In this document: in pieces, positions 1-11,093 of the stretch
How positions within the stretch are numbered: position 1 is the first letter of the stretch
How the letters are laid out: each line of letters begins with the position of its first letter
NCBI GenBank assembly: GCA_023052935.1
Contig: CM041293.1
Span: forward strand, 167,669,341-167,733,340
DNA: 64,000 bases
Direction of reading: 5' to 3'
Source: Piezodorus guildinii
Lineage: Eukaryota > Arthropoda > Insecta > Hemiptera > Pentatomidae
Notes under the pieces: generated by a model
Told to the model about the DNA's origin: nothing
What the model saw: only the letters and a program-made list of their open reading frames with translations
Database searches by the model: none
Program-made: the position numbers and the translations under genes

Positions 1-58
1 ATTTTGTGGGAGAAAATTTACTCCGCAACCCGATCTAGACGTTGATTCCTACGTGTTT

Positions 59-62
<4 letters not shown>

Positions 63-93
<31 letters not shown>

Positions 94-511
94 CCTTATC
101 CCCTTAATTTAAAATTCTTAATTAATCGTTTTCGTTACTAAATTATTCCTTTTTCTGTAACCTGCATACATTTTAAGGAATTGCGGAGTTCTTTAAAGTT
201 TTAAAATTATTTTCAAAATGAAATATATCTGCGACGGGGCTCGCTTCTGGCTGTTTGGTGTCCTTAAAATTACCTCTTAAGCCTATCTTATTCTAAAATA
301 TCTTAATCAGATACAACAGCATTTTGCCACCGTTTTGGGGCTGGTGGAGGTATTAGGCTAGAAACTAGCGGATTCGCAATTCGTTTTGTTGTTTCAAAAA
401 ACTTGACCTGACGTCGCTTCATAAACTCTTGCACAGTTGGGATGTTCAAAATTTTATGGACATTGAGAGTTTTTTCCCTCCAGAGTGAAGTGCTTCTGCA
501 TATTTTTTTAA
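63..511 (-). mobile_element. 5'-truncated Jockey-like LINE, 3' end with poly(A) tail
   Basis: The minus strand has a short reading frame ending with a stop at about 303-305. It reads like the extreme C-terminus of a Jockey-type ORF2: a stretch with LNIPTV, then NPLVSSLIPPP and KRW, matching the order seen in the other Jockey copies here (LNIP, NPL, RRLKR). The rest is 3' UTR ending in a poly(A) tail (T run at about 62-93 on the plus strand). The insertion is flanked by a 12-bp direct repeat, acgtgtttaaat, at 51-62 and 512-523, which fixes both ends. It is a dead fragment of about 450 bp and the sequence has drifted from the other Jockey copies, so it is a different subfamily. Confidence 0.75.
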
Positions 512-599
512 ACGTGTTTAAATGTTTGTCCCTGTTATTTATTAATTGTTACGACAAAACATAAATTAACGAGAATTTAAATTATTTCAAAATTAAAAG

Positions 600-1262
600 G
601 TAAATAATTATTATTTTCAATAATCAACCTTTGTAATCGACCAACAAAAAAAAAAAAAAAAAAAAAAAAAATTACCTCTGCTCAAAATTTAAGAGCTTAC
701 GTTTCAAGATGCGTAGAATCCGAATAACGAATAAAAAAAAAATCTGTTTGTCCGCCGTCCGCGGCATTCCTCCGAAACTGCCGGACCAATTTTGTTGAAA
801 TTCGCCACTAAAATACTAGTATATTCAACAATGATCCTTACAGCTAGACGTTGATATCAGCTGGTTAATTTTAAAATGGCGGCCGATCAATAGGATTTTA
901 TTTAATAACTCAGTTATTTTTGAAGATAGAAAAAAAAATGTATTAGTGTTTTTTAACCAAAAATAATTTTATAAAAGTAAAAAAAAAATTCAATTTTAAC
1001 GCATAAATACGTTCATAACTCAGTTATTTTTGACGATAGAGAAAAGTATGTGTTGAGTTTTAAAAGCAGTAAAGCGCTTATACCAGTATGTAAGCTTGTA
1101 ACTACGTTATTTTCATAGATAGAAAAAAATCATCATTGTTTTTAACCAAAAAAACGCGAATAATTATATAAAAGAGATAAGAAAAAAATTGAAACTTTTC
1201 ACATAAATACACTCAGTTATTATTGAAGATAGAGAAAAGTGTCTAGAGAGTTTTAGAATCAG
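600..1262 (+). repeat. Family 1 interspersed repeat, copy a
   Basis: The copy begins near ttcaataatcaacctttgtaatcg, then an A run, then a block containing gtccgccgtccgcggc and ctagacgttgatatcagctgg, then a tail with several repeats of ataactcagttatttttgaa. Related copies occur near 27.0, 28.9, 29.8-30.4 (minus) and 47.1-47.8 kb (plus). The tail of this copy repeats the ataactcagttattttt unit about three times (near 905, 1015 and 1205), so it is internally tandem. No protein is recognised. It is probably a non-autonomous element; class unknown. Confidence 0.7.
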
Positions 1263-1729
1263 TGAAGCGTGATAAAGAAAATAAAAATTATATGTATAAT
1301 CAAGTAACAGATTATAATAGATGTAAATACACCAAAAATTGGTTATTATTAAAGATAGAGAAAAATCGAATAGATTTTCGTGATCAAGACAACGCAATGA
1401 ACAAGCCATATAAACAGTTATACCCTAATATTGTTCTTTCGAAATAATAAACCATTGTGTATTAATTTGCAGCGTTTTTTTTTTTTTTAAATTACATTAT
1501 GTTTCTCATTTAACAATATTTATCAATAAAATAATACATTTATAGCCTCTCTTCGTGTTATTCCAGTATTTGAATAATGAAAATCTTATAAGATATTTGT
1601 GTTTAGGTAACGTATTGAAACTATTTCCAGGTTTATTCAAATCTCAATCTATGCCATGACTTGAATTATTCATATGTTTTAACGATTATTCCAAGATATA
1701 ATGAATAAAACAGTTGCAATGAAGAAGAA
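1263..1729. other. AT-rich intergenic DNA
   Basis: No coding or structural signal was recognised, apart from a T run near 1476-1490. The two short open frames here are low-complexity. Confidence 0.5.
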
Positions 1730-2640
1730 AATAAACTTTATTTACATTTTTACAAATTGACAAAATATTTATAAATGATGTCGGATGAAACATCCTTACA
1801 ATCAGCAAATGTTTGGCTCATTTAGTAGTTATAATCTAATTAACTAATATATAATTAATGGTAAAATTAAATTGTGATTATATATGGTTGTAGGAAAAAT
1901 TATACAAAAACCTACAAATGAAAACAGATAACATAATTGATAATATAAAATTAGAAATTAAAATAAACTAAAGTTAGTAACACATGTTTAGTTCTTTTAT
2001 GAATGTAACGTTTTAGAGATGCTTTATTATAGTTACCGATTTCCTTTATTAATGGATTTTGGGAGAGTGGTGTTTTACTGAAGTAAGAAGCTGTTTGAGT
2101 ATGGACAAAATGTTTAATTGTTGGAAGCTGTAAGTCCTAGAGCATAGATGATATTTTGGTGTAGCGGGGGTAATTGTTAATTATCCGCATTGATAGATTT
2201 TGAATTCTTTCAAGTTTTTGGTAGCTAGTCAAGCAGGTTGAGCTGCAGACTGGCGAGGCGTATGTAATTAACGGGCGAATAACTGATTTGTATATTATTA
2301 ACTTGTTACGAGAGCTCAAATGGGATTTTTGTTGAAGTATGGGAACATTTTAAATTTTAATTTTTTGGATGTGTCGATTTTTCTATTAATATGATATGTG
2401 AAAGTAAGAGATTTGTCTAATGTTATGCCTAGGTACTGTACGGATTTCGACCAAGGGATGAGAGATGAATTTATCTTGATTTGGTGGTTTATTTGTGGGC
2501 GACGTTTAGTGAAAAGAATGCTTCTGATTTGGTGGGATTAATTTTCAATTTCCATTTTATGCAATATTTGTGAATTTATTTTAAAATATAGTTGAAGGCG
2601 ATTCACAGTTTCAATGATTTGTGTTCTATAAAAGTAGTTT
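1730..2640 (-). mobile_element. Jockey-superfamily LINE remnant (RT thumb to 3' end)
   Basis: On the minus strand, about 2580-2340 translates in shifting frames to a thumb-like sequence (KWKLKINPTKSEAFFS, QYLGITLDKSLTFTYH). About 2319-2137 then gives LIIYKSVIRPLITYASPV and QKLERIQN, the region after the YLG motif in Jockey-type reverse transcriptases. The remainder down to 1730 is AT-rich 3' UTR. The YADD catalytic box and everything upstream is missing, and at least one frameshift and stops are present. It is diverged and inactive. Limits are approximate because no direct repeat was found. Confidence 0.7.
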
Positions 2641-3220
2641 TGTTGAATTTTTTTTTCTACTGCATAGTTCAGTAATTTTTGACTTCATATTTATACCTTC
2701 AAAGTTGATACCATAAATGTTTCAAAGTTTAAACTATGAGTTAAAAGTCTCACGTTTGTTTTTGTTTTTTTAGGCATAGCTTAGTCACAGCCCTACTTGC
2801 TGTAAAATTTTCAATCATGAGAACATAGTCCTTTTTTGAATATTAATTTTCAAAAATGGCAAAATTTCGTTTTACACGGATATATCTCAAAAGGGACTGA
2901 GTGAAAAAATATGAAACTAAAAAAAAAAAACATCATAGTAATCTTAGACCACTATATACATTATTTCTTACAGTAATCATTTAATCTGTTTAAGTAAACT
3001 CTGCGATGATGTCCCGATATATCTGTTGATGGCTAAAGTGGGTCGTGAATTGATGTTTCAAAGGCGCGGTCGACTCACTGATATCTGTTCGTGTCAGAAC
3101 TGTCGGGGCTAGGCATCCGGTTCCTTGTTTCCGTTCCTACAATAATTTACGCTGTTCTAACCACCGACAGATCACAGTGTGAAGAATTAGGGATGAAAAT
3201 CAGATTATCTTGGATCATAA
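2641..3220. other. AT-rich sequence, no recognised feature
   Basis: The part from about 3000 to 3140 is less AT-rich and has a short plus-strand open stretch rich in Arg and Cys. I cannot relate it to a family. It may belong to the R2-like remnant that follows. Confidence 0.4.
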
Positions 3221-3776
3221 AATATGATAATAATTAAAGGATTCATAAATAGAAAAAATACACTTGTCAAAAAAAACTATAACTATAAAAAGTATAACTG
3301 CCGCAGATGCGGTCGAGAGTTAGAAACTCCTTCACACGTGGTGGGAAAATGTCCACATAACATACTTCTCGTTACCTGCCGGCACAAACGCATAAAGAAA
3401 GAAATAGCAGAACTTTTGGATGTGAAAAAGTATACAGATGGGTCGACAAGATTTGAGGATATCTGAAAATAAAATGAAGCACTGATAGTGGATCCCACTA
3501 TCAGATATGAAATAAATGACCAGGAACAAGGCAAAAGGATTCAAGAGGAGAAAGAGAACATTTATACAAAATGTATTCCATACCTGAGGGAAAAATTTCG
3601 TGATGAGTTCGGGGAAAGGGAATTTACAGTCGTGGGACTTTGGTTCGGAAGCAGGGGGACCATCCCAGTAGCCACTGGATTATTTTTAGAGAACTACGGA
3701 CTCGAGAAAAATGAAATGCAAAACATGGCGGAGGCCATAATCTTGGACTCCCTGGGAATCCTGCATCAAAATTAGT
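3221..3776 (+). pseudogene. R2-like non-LTR retrotransposon, C-terminal CCHC and restriction-like endonuclease remnant
   Basis: The first frame (from about 3224) carries a zinc-knuckle region CRRCGRELETPSHVVGKC, followed by RHKRIKKEIAELL. This CCHC then R-H-x-x-I order is typical just upstream of the restriction-like endonuclease of R2-type LINEs. After two stops near 3464-3476 a second open stretch (to 3775) reads VDPTIRYE, then VVGLWFGSRGTIP, matching the distal endonuclease region. The segment expected between them, with the catalytic PD and D residues, is missing, so the endonuclease is dead. The rest of the element (N-terminal fingers, RT) is absent. No 28S rDNA is seen nearby, so this is not a canonical R2 site. 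Confidence 0.7.
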
Positions 3777-4484
3777 AAAATATGTATTTCCTATTTGGCA
3801 GAATCTCTATCTATCTTTTTTCTTTAAGATTGTCTTCGGGATTTATGCGGTATGCTGTGTACTGATAGCAACTCAGCGAAGTTGAGCAGCAGATCCAAAT
3901 TGGAATTCCCTCCTAGTTCAAGTCTCCATCATGTAGGGTTTAGATTCGCATGTGATTTACTCTACCAATTTCTTCGAAACCATATACCTTCAAAAATTCG
4001 ATGATTTAGCCGGAAAAAAATAGACGTGTAAGATTCTAGAAAAAACAGTCAGTAGTGCTCTATGAAACTGGTTTCAAATTACATTGTTCACTATTTGTGT
4101 ACAATTACTTTGGTTTTGGATATCAATACTATGCAACATACAACCATGCTCAAAGTTTTAATATTAATATTTTTAATAGTTTCTTCGATTCACGATTTTA
4201 CAAAAGTACTGTTTTAAATTAACAACTAATAAACGAAATTAAATAACTAAATGCACTGAATTACGTGATATGAATTCCAATAGAAACTCCAACAGTTCAA
4301 ATTATTTTTCCTCATCCCAGCCAATAAATTTAAAGTTACCCACAGAGCATAAATTCAGTGATAACGAATGATCCAAATAATCTTATTAGCGTTGATAAAA
4401 ATCCGCTTAATCTACATGTTAAACGAATTTAATATTTCACTAAAGGAGAAAATAACAAAATGTTTTTTTTAGGTGTTTTTCCCG
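3777..4484. other. AT-rich sequence, no gene
   Basis: May include a 3' UTR of the R2-like remnant at its left end. Nothing else recognised. Confidence 0.4.
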
Positions 4485-4650
4485 ACAGTTAGAATCCTCT
4501 CCTATCTGATGGCACTATGATCCTTGTAGGACCTTGGCCTCCTCAGCAATCCTCCTCCACTGTGACCTGTCTTCGGCTGCCCTTCTCCATCCGCTGAGAC
4601 CCAACCACCTAAGGTCCTCCTCTACATCCTGCAGCCGACGAAGACATTTA
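4485..4650 (-). pseudogene. RTE-like LINE ORF2 C-terminal tail
   Basis: The minus strand translates to a sequence with RLQDVEEDLRWLGLSGWRR, then AAEDRSQWRRIAEEA. This pattern (DVxxDL...LG...WR..A.DR..WR) is the far C-terminus of RTE-type and related LINE polymerases. Only about 50 codons remain. The element is fused into AT-rich DNA on both sides; no tail or direct repeat was seen. Confidence 0.65.
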
Positions 4651-4722
4651 GACAATTAGAATACATGTACAATATTCCTTTAAATTTCAATATAATAATG
4701 GAAGATTAAAAAAAAAAAAAAA

Positions 4723-5990
4723 TGATGCGCGAAACAAACGACTTTCATTAATATCAGTTTAAGAATTTTTAAACAAATTTAGAAACGAAAATAAATTGTT
4801 AAAGAATTATTTACATTTTATTTTAATAGAAACATGAGTTTTAATTAATAACCTATTATATTATTAACTACGACAATCAGTTTGTTTTATCGACTTTTCA
4901 TCATTTTTCGTTTACTTTTAGAATAATATGTATAAAATAATATTTTTTTCTAAAATCTTTAGCTCTCCAACGGTATATTATACATGTATATTACTGTTCT
5001 TTAGTTAAAAAACGAAAATTGCATTAAAAACTTATTTTTGCAGTTTTTTACTTTAGTTGGGTATCGAATTCGTTCAACTTATATATTTACCAGTTTTTTA
5101 GCAATGTTAAACAGATGATATGGTCAATTGCTTAAAAACTACAAAATTAAAGGTACTTTAGAAATTGAAATATCGGCATTTTAAGACTTATCAATCAAAA
5201 CTAAACTTACAGGATATTAAACCTCATTAAATTTTACATCGATATAGCGAGTTTAATCAAAATCGTTACAGCCGTTTCTGAGATAATTGTAAATAGGTGC
5301 AAAATATATAGTATAAAGTGGCTCTTGATGTTAGCCGATCTTAATAAAAACGTTACTGTTACATCTCTGGCGTATGTTGGTCTTAAATATGAAATTTCTG
5401 TTTCATAGGACTCTTCGTTTTCACGCTGGACATACCACACACACACACCTAGACCATTTTGCGGGACTTGGCCATTTGCACTCAGAAGACCCTAAAACTT
5501 GTATTTCCGTTGAAAAATGGTATTCAAAAATTTCCACAATCGCAATACTTTTCCTTTCTATATATTCCATGGGGCATGGGGGCTTCCGAGCAAAACTTGC
5601 CAAGCATGGGAAAAACATCAGACCCCTATGTCACAGTTGTGATGTTCCGGAGACCGCCGAGCATATTCTCCTGGCCTGAAGAACGAATCTTCTGAACAGC
5701 ACAGCCCTCTACATCCTGACAGAGAGTGACATTCCTCACCTAGTAACCAAAGAAAACTACCCGTACTACAAAGCATTCGTGTAGTGGTGGAAAGAATGTG
5801 TTGGTCCAAGGCACTTCACGCTGGGTAGGGGAGAAGAATGAAGAAGGCTGCCGAACATCTGAACTAACTTTGAAGACACAAAGCAGCTGTGGGTTGTATC
5901 CTGGTACTTCCTACAGCTGCAAGAACCCGTATTGCCTTCAAGGCATGGAAGGGTTTAAATAAATAAATATAGGTAAGTAAAAGTAAAGGA
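4723..5990 (+). repeat. Family 2 repeat, copy A (interrupted)
   Basis: The copy starts near gcgaaacaaacgactttcat and carries the family landmarks: ctccaacggtatattatacatg, tacatcgatatagcgagttt, a short (AC)n run at about 5437-5449, and cttgtatttccgttgaaa. It is interrupted near 5570 by an R1-type 3' fragment. Its last bases (aggtaagtaaaagta) reappear after 5960. Confidence 0.75.
5571..5966 (+). mobile_element. 5'-truncated R1-clade LINE fragment inside family 2 copy A
   Basis: The translation reads MGHGGFRAKLA, then LCHSCDVPETAEHILLA, then stops and frame changes with HLVTKENYPYYKAFV. This is the C-terminal zinc-knuckle region of R1-clade ORF2; compare the intact ORF2 at 35.2-38.2 kb, which has GHGCFRAY and CPVC...H...C. 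The last Cys of the knuckle is lost. The 3' end is ccttcaaggcatggaagggtttaaat followed by an (AAAT)n tail, the same 3' end as the fragments ending near 40405 and 43749. Confidence 0.75.
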
Positions 5991-6914
5991 AAAAAATGAA
6001 AGTAAAAAAAAAAAAATGAATCTTATGTGAAAGTATAAAGTATATAGAGAGTCATTTAAAGAGAATAAAACCAAGGGATTATTGTAGATAATAATTTCGA
6101 TTGTTATATTATTTAATTTAAAATAAATGTTTCCATCTAAACTATATTATATATTATATATTTCTTCAACTCACTTCTACAACGCCAATCATGTGCAAAA
6201 AAAAATATATGTTCCTAAAAAGGCTAATTATACTTAAAAAAAAAAAAAAAAAAATCAAACTTCACTTTGCATTCAAGAACTGACTTCATAAGGTTTCACT
6301 CTATAATTCATACACCTACGTTGTAAAAGCCACCAGAGAATATTTCACCGAGTCGCAAAACTAGGAAACTTCTTCAACAGAAAGTGAGACACACACTTTG
6401 GCTCTCTTTGGCCATTAAAAACTGGACTATAAAACATCCATTTAATTCACTAGTTCTTTACAGTACTTTCAAAGTTTGGAAGTAGCTCATTTCATATCCA
6501 TGAATCCTTTATAAAAGAGATAAACGTTATAAAACTTAGCTCAGCCTGGATTACAAAATTATGCTAGATCAAGACAATCATAAATTTATTTTAAAAATAT
6601 AATTTATGTTTTTTTATAATTTATTATTCAATGATAAGCTTAAACATGCGATCGTTTTATTTCGAATGCTACATTATAGGACAATAGTGTACTCTCCTCT
6701 ACTTCGTACTTGTGCGATATGAATGATTTGTTATTTATGTTTAAAAAAAGCTCTGTTTGACTGATTTAGTGTTAATCACTTAAAAGTTTTAGTTCATCAT
6801 AACAAAAAGTGCAATCAGCACGAAAATTTGTTTATTTTAAAACGTGTAATCATTAGGTATTAAATCATTATTAATTGGTGCTAATCATCGGCTAAGATGA
6901 AAAACATAAAATAA
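5991..6914. other. AT-rich intergenic DNA
   Basis: Contains an A run near 6236-6255. No coding or repeat signal recognised. Confidence 0.45.
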
Positions 6915-7806
6915 AAATCTGGTGCGGGCAACGCACGACTTTCACTTACCTCGATTTTTAAAATAATTGAAAAAAATTTCAAATACAGTTAGAGATAAAA
7001 ATACGTGAAACTGTTAAGGAATTAATCAAATTGAATTTCTATAGAAACATGAGTTTTATTAAAAAATCTATTATACTATTATCTAAAATAATCAGTTAGT
7101 TTTATCTTCTTCTCATCATTCTCTATTAACTTTTAAAAGCTTGTGTATGAGATGATATTTTTTCTAAAATCATTAGCTTTCCAACGGTATATCATACATG
7201 TATATTACAGCTCTTATGTTCAAATACGAAAAATTGCATTAAAAAAATATTTTTTCTGTTTTCTCCTTTAGTTGGGTATCGAATTTATTCAATTTATATA
7301 TTTTCCTATTTTTCATCAGCGTTAACAAGATAATCTATTTATTATTATTGAATCAACAAAATTAAAGGTACTTTAGAAGAAGAAAATTGAAAATATCGGC
7401 ATTTAAGCCCTGTCAGACCATTTTTATCCAAATAAAACCTACATATTATTAAAACCCATTAAATTTTACATCGATATAGCGAGTTTAATCAAAATCGTCG
7501 GAACCGTTTTCGAGAAAATCGAAAAAAGGTGCAAAATGCATAGTATAAAGTTCCTCTTCTGGTAAGCTCATTTTGATGAAAAAAGTTTTGTCGCGTCTCA
7601 GGCGTATAGTTGTCTTAAATATGAAATTTCAGTTTCATAGGACTAACCGTTTCCGCCCGGGAGTTACCACACACACAGACCTTTTTGCGGGACTTGGTTA
7701 TTTGGACTCAGGGGACCCTAAAACGTGTATTTCCGTTGAAAACTGGAATTCGAAAATTTTCACAATCGCAATACTTCCCCTTACTATATATAGTAAGTGA
7801 AAGTAA
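6915..7806 (+). repeat. Family 2 repeat, copy B (near full length)
   Basis: It begins ctggtgcgggcaacgcacgac then tttcacttac, and ends cttactatatatagtaag then tgaaagta. The ends are therefore short inverted repeats (ctttcacttac / gtaagtgaaag), and the right end is itself a small palindrome. The (AC)n tract at about 7669-7679 is short. No open frame of note: the frame at 7573-7800 has no protein-like features and recurs in other copies only because the DNA is shared. Confidence 0.8.
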
Positions 7807-7939
7807 AAATTAGTCGAGTTTTTTTCCCTAGTTGTTTTAAAGTAAAGCATAGACAACACAAAAATTAATTTCCTCATATAAAATTAAAAGAAAACTTGAT
7901 TGCAATGTGCGTTTTCAAGCACTAAATAATAAAAAAGGT

Positions 7940-8705
7940 TGCTACCCTATTAGGTTAATTACCATTTTATATTTCTTGATAAATCGATTATATTATTAGC
8001 TAAATTAATCAGTTAGTTTTATTGACTATTCACCATTGTTTATTAACTTTTACAAGCTTGTGTATCAGATAATAATTTATTTGAAATCTTTAGCTTTCCA
8101 ACAGTAGATTACTGATCTTATGTTCAAAATTAAACAAATGCATAAAAAAATACTTTTTCAATTTTCTCCTTAAGTTGGATTTCGAATTCGTTCAACTTAT
8201 ATATTTACCTGTTCATTACCAATGGTGACAAGATTAAATGGTTATTTTTATTCAATCTACAAAATTAAATGTAGTTTAGAGAAAGAAAATTTAAAATATC
8301 GGCATTTAAGTCCCATCAGACCATTTCAATCAGAATGAAAGCTACATAATATCAAAGCCTATTGAATTTTACATCGATATAGCGAGTTTAATCAAAATCG
8401 TTACAGCCATTTTTGAGAAAATCGTAAAAAGGTGAAAAATGCACGGTATAAAGTGGCTCGTCTAGTAAGCTGATTTTGATGAAAAAGATTTTGTAACATT
8501 TCGGGCGAATAGTTGTTTTAAATACGAAATTTCAGTTTCATAGTAATCATAGTTTACGCGTTGGTGTTTCCACACAGATTTTTTTGAGGGCTTTGGACTC
8601 AAGGGACCCTAAAACGTGTATTTCCGTTGAAAACTGGAATTCGAAAATATTCACGATCGCAATACTTTCCCTTACTATATATTCCATAGATAAGTGAATG
8701 TAACA
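7940..8705 (+). repeat. Family 2 repeat, copy C
   Basis: It lies just downstream of copy B in the same orientation, with about 130 bp between them. It shares gagtttaatcaaaatcgttacag and cgtgtatttccgttgaaaactgg and ends at tatattccatagataagtgaa. The (AC)n tract is lost (tttccacacagat). More diverged than copy B. Confidence 0.75.
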
Positions 8706-9430
8706 ATAATAACATTATTATTTTTGTAAAAGTTGTCGATTAATCAAGAGCGGGGAAAATATAATGATCAGTTATAATAAGTTTATACGTTATTTTTTTG
8801 ATTTGCACACCCTTAAAGTAGTACTATATTACAGATTAATTTTAAGCCAAAACTTCGGTGTTTCAAACATGCAAATCAACACAAATATTAAATAGAACAT
8901 AATTAAATCTTCGTTTGGTCAATCAATTCAATGAAACTTATGTTTTTATTATTAAAAGCAGCCTTCGAAGCTTATCGCCTTCGTTTCAAATTTCACGTTG
9001 AAGTTAATTAAACCACTGATAATGGCTATGATTCAATCAACTTGGGAAAATTCAATCAAGATTAGGGAATAAATTGAAACTGGGCATGATTGGCAGGGAA
9101 TGATTGGTTTCATACGAACTTCAGTTAGAATCTAGATGTTAAATGCGATCTGATAGAATTTAACCTTTTTGTATTTTTAGAGATAAAAAACAAACAAAAA
9201 ACTAACTAACCTAGTTGACTCATTTCAAACTTTTTCTAAACAGTAGAATTTAATCAAGATTTTATCGCGCATTTCTGTTTTTAATTAATTAAATTTAAAA
9301 CACAGATGAGATATAAATATATTTATTTTTAAACTTGAAATATTACTTTTCTTTTTTAATTTTTTGGAGTTTTCTTAATTGAACATTTAAAAAAGCACAT
9401 ACTATCTTCCATTCATCATCTAATCACTTT
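8706..9430. other. AT-rich intergenic DNA
   Basis: No feature recognised on either strand. Confidence 0.45.
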
Positions 9431-9435
9431 ATTTC

Positions 9436-9535
9436 ATAAGTCTTTTAACATTTTTTCATCCTAGTCGACGTTTCGACCTAGTCGACGTTACAGCAGTGTG
9501 CTATAAGATGTAGTGAAGGATGAAAAATGTTGTAG
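9436..9535 (-). repeat. Penelope-like 3' end motif with inverted repeat
   Basis: On the minus strand the order is caacatttttcatcctt, a variable stretch, aacgtcgactaggtcgaaacgtcgac in two parts, then aggatgaaaaaatgtt. The outer pieces are inverted repeats that could form a stem around a core ending in GAAAC. This resembles the hammerhead-type motifs described at Penelope-like element ends, but the CUGANGA half is not intact here. Identification is tentative. Confidence 0.35.
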
Positions 9536-9599
9536 CAAGGAATAAGTCTTGAAAATGGGGAAACAACCCAAAGCCCCTCAAAAAAATCTGTGTGGAATT

Positions 9600-9838
9600 G
9601 TTTACATCATTAATTCAATTACATCCATGTAATTCAATGATAGATTTTTGTCACATTATTCCACATTTGCCTATTTCTAGCCACAGAGACCCACGGTCGC
9701 CCACTACTTGCTCTATTTCGTCCCCCACCACATTACTGTTTTTCCTCGACATCTCTTTCGTATCACTTGAAATCTACTCGGTAGCAATTGTAGACCATCT
9801 TCTAGGATCCAGCCTAGCCAAATGACCTGCCCACCTCC
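9600..9838 (-). pseudogene. RTE/I-like LINE ORF C-terminal fragment (duplicate 1)
   Basis: The minus strand reads, over changing frames, WRWAGHLA then DPRRW, and further on WVSVARNRQMWNNV. This matches the WxGHxAR...RW...RGRP...W...AxxRxxW C-terminal pattern of RTE and related LINEs. About 80 codons remain, with indels. The same fragment is present at 11094-11318. Confidence 0.6.
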
Positions 9839-9845
9839 AATTTAA

Positions 9846-10190
9846 TTTAAAATAATAATAATAATGATTATAATTCTTTATTTTTCTGGAACAAGTACCT
9901 TCAGAATAACATAACAGGAAATAAAAAGGTGGATTAGGACTAGAGTTTTAGAGTAAAATGACTGAAAAAAAGAAAAGAATTAAACTAATAACATGAACAA
10001 GTAAAATAATTTAAAAGCTAAATTATAATATAATGTACAAAATAAATGTATGTTAACATGAGAACAAAAAATTATATATAAAAAAAAAAAAAAATAATCA
10101 GATAAAATAAATAGATATACACATATACACACACCAACATACGCATGTATGTATACAGTTTATAAAAACAAAAGAAATTACAATCTTTTT
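9846..10190 (-). mobile_element. 3' end of CR1/Daphne-like LINE (duplicate 1)
   Basis: It starts with (AAT)n and ataattctttatttttctgg, the reverse complement of a 3' tail of the type CCAGAATAAATAAAG(AAT)n seen at the end of the plus-strand copy at 28291. Only 3' UTR is present; no coding part remains. Confidence 0.65.
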
Positions 10191-10192
10191 TA

Positions 10193-10195
<3 letters not shown>

Positions 10196-10234
<39 letters not shown>

Positions 10235-10292
10235 ACTGCAACCTAAGAACAACACAAACTTAAATTATCAACAGTCGAGAACTGATCAAACA

Positions 10293-10358
<66 letters not shown>

Positions 10359-10404
10359 AATTTAATCTTGCATCTTTGATATATATATATATATTATATA
10401 TATA

Positions 10405-10443
<39 letters not shown>

Positions 10444-10451
10444 TATATTTG

Positions 10452-10520
<69 letters not shown>

Positions 10521-10602
10521 ATTATATATATATATATATAATTGACTGCAACCTAAGAACAACACAAACTTAAATTATCAACAGTCGAGAACTGATCAAA
10601 CA

Positions 10603-10648
<46 letters not shown>

Positions 10649-10650
10649 AA
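10196..10650. repeat. (TA)n microsatellite cluster with a 64-bp unit present twice
   Basis: Several (TA)n tracts (about 10196-10228, 10292-10361, 10379-10540, 10605-10643) are separated by short unique pieces. The piece attgactgcaacctaagaac through gaactgatcaaacaata occurs at about 10231-10295 and again at about 10541-10605 with no difference I can see. Confidence 0.85.
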
Positions 10651-10997
10651 TCTTGCATCTTTGAAAATATAATATTTAATTTATAATTAAATTAATATTT
10701 ATAATATAATAATTTCAAATATTTGGTATTGAATTAACCTTTGAAAATGATAATTAAATAAGTAAATCTCTTCTATTATTTATTTTAGTATATATTACCG
10801 TCAAAGAAATACACCTTTATTGCCCGTTAATAAAATATAACATTTTAACCCAAATTTATAATAATAAGTAGCTTTATTCATTCTGTTCAGAACAATAAGC
10901 CTACAAGTCTGAAAATTTTTAAATAAAATTAAAGTTTTAACGAAATTTCCTCTTAGTGATTCATGTTGCTATTTACAATATTTAATTTTAGAAATAA

Positions 10998-11053
<56 letters not shown>

Positions 11054-11093
11054 AAATATATATACAAAATAAAACGTTTCCTGCCTAAACTAA
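10651..11093. other. AT-rich spacer with a (TA)n tract
   Basis: Includes an uninterrupted (TA)n run at about 11002-11047. No other feature recognised. Confidence 0.6.

Larger units (their letters stand above)
9600..10785. repeat. Duplicated block, unit 1
   Basis: This block shares its order with 11094-11775: an RTE-like tail, a LINE 3' end beginning with TAA-type repeats, the stretch ataacatgaacaagtaaaat, an AT-rich part, and the end piece gataattaaataagtaaatc. Unit 1 is longer because of (TA)n expansion. Differences in the unique parts are largely single-base indels. Confidence 0.8.

Noticed and set aside
3221..3776. Canonical R2 insertion marking rDNA
   Set aside because: No 28S-like sequence beside it.
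10196..10650. Replication origin or scaffold-attachment site in the (TA)n cluster
   Set aside because: AT richness alone is not evidence; a microsatellite expansion is enough.
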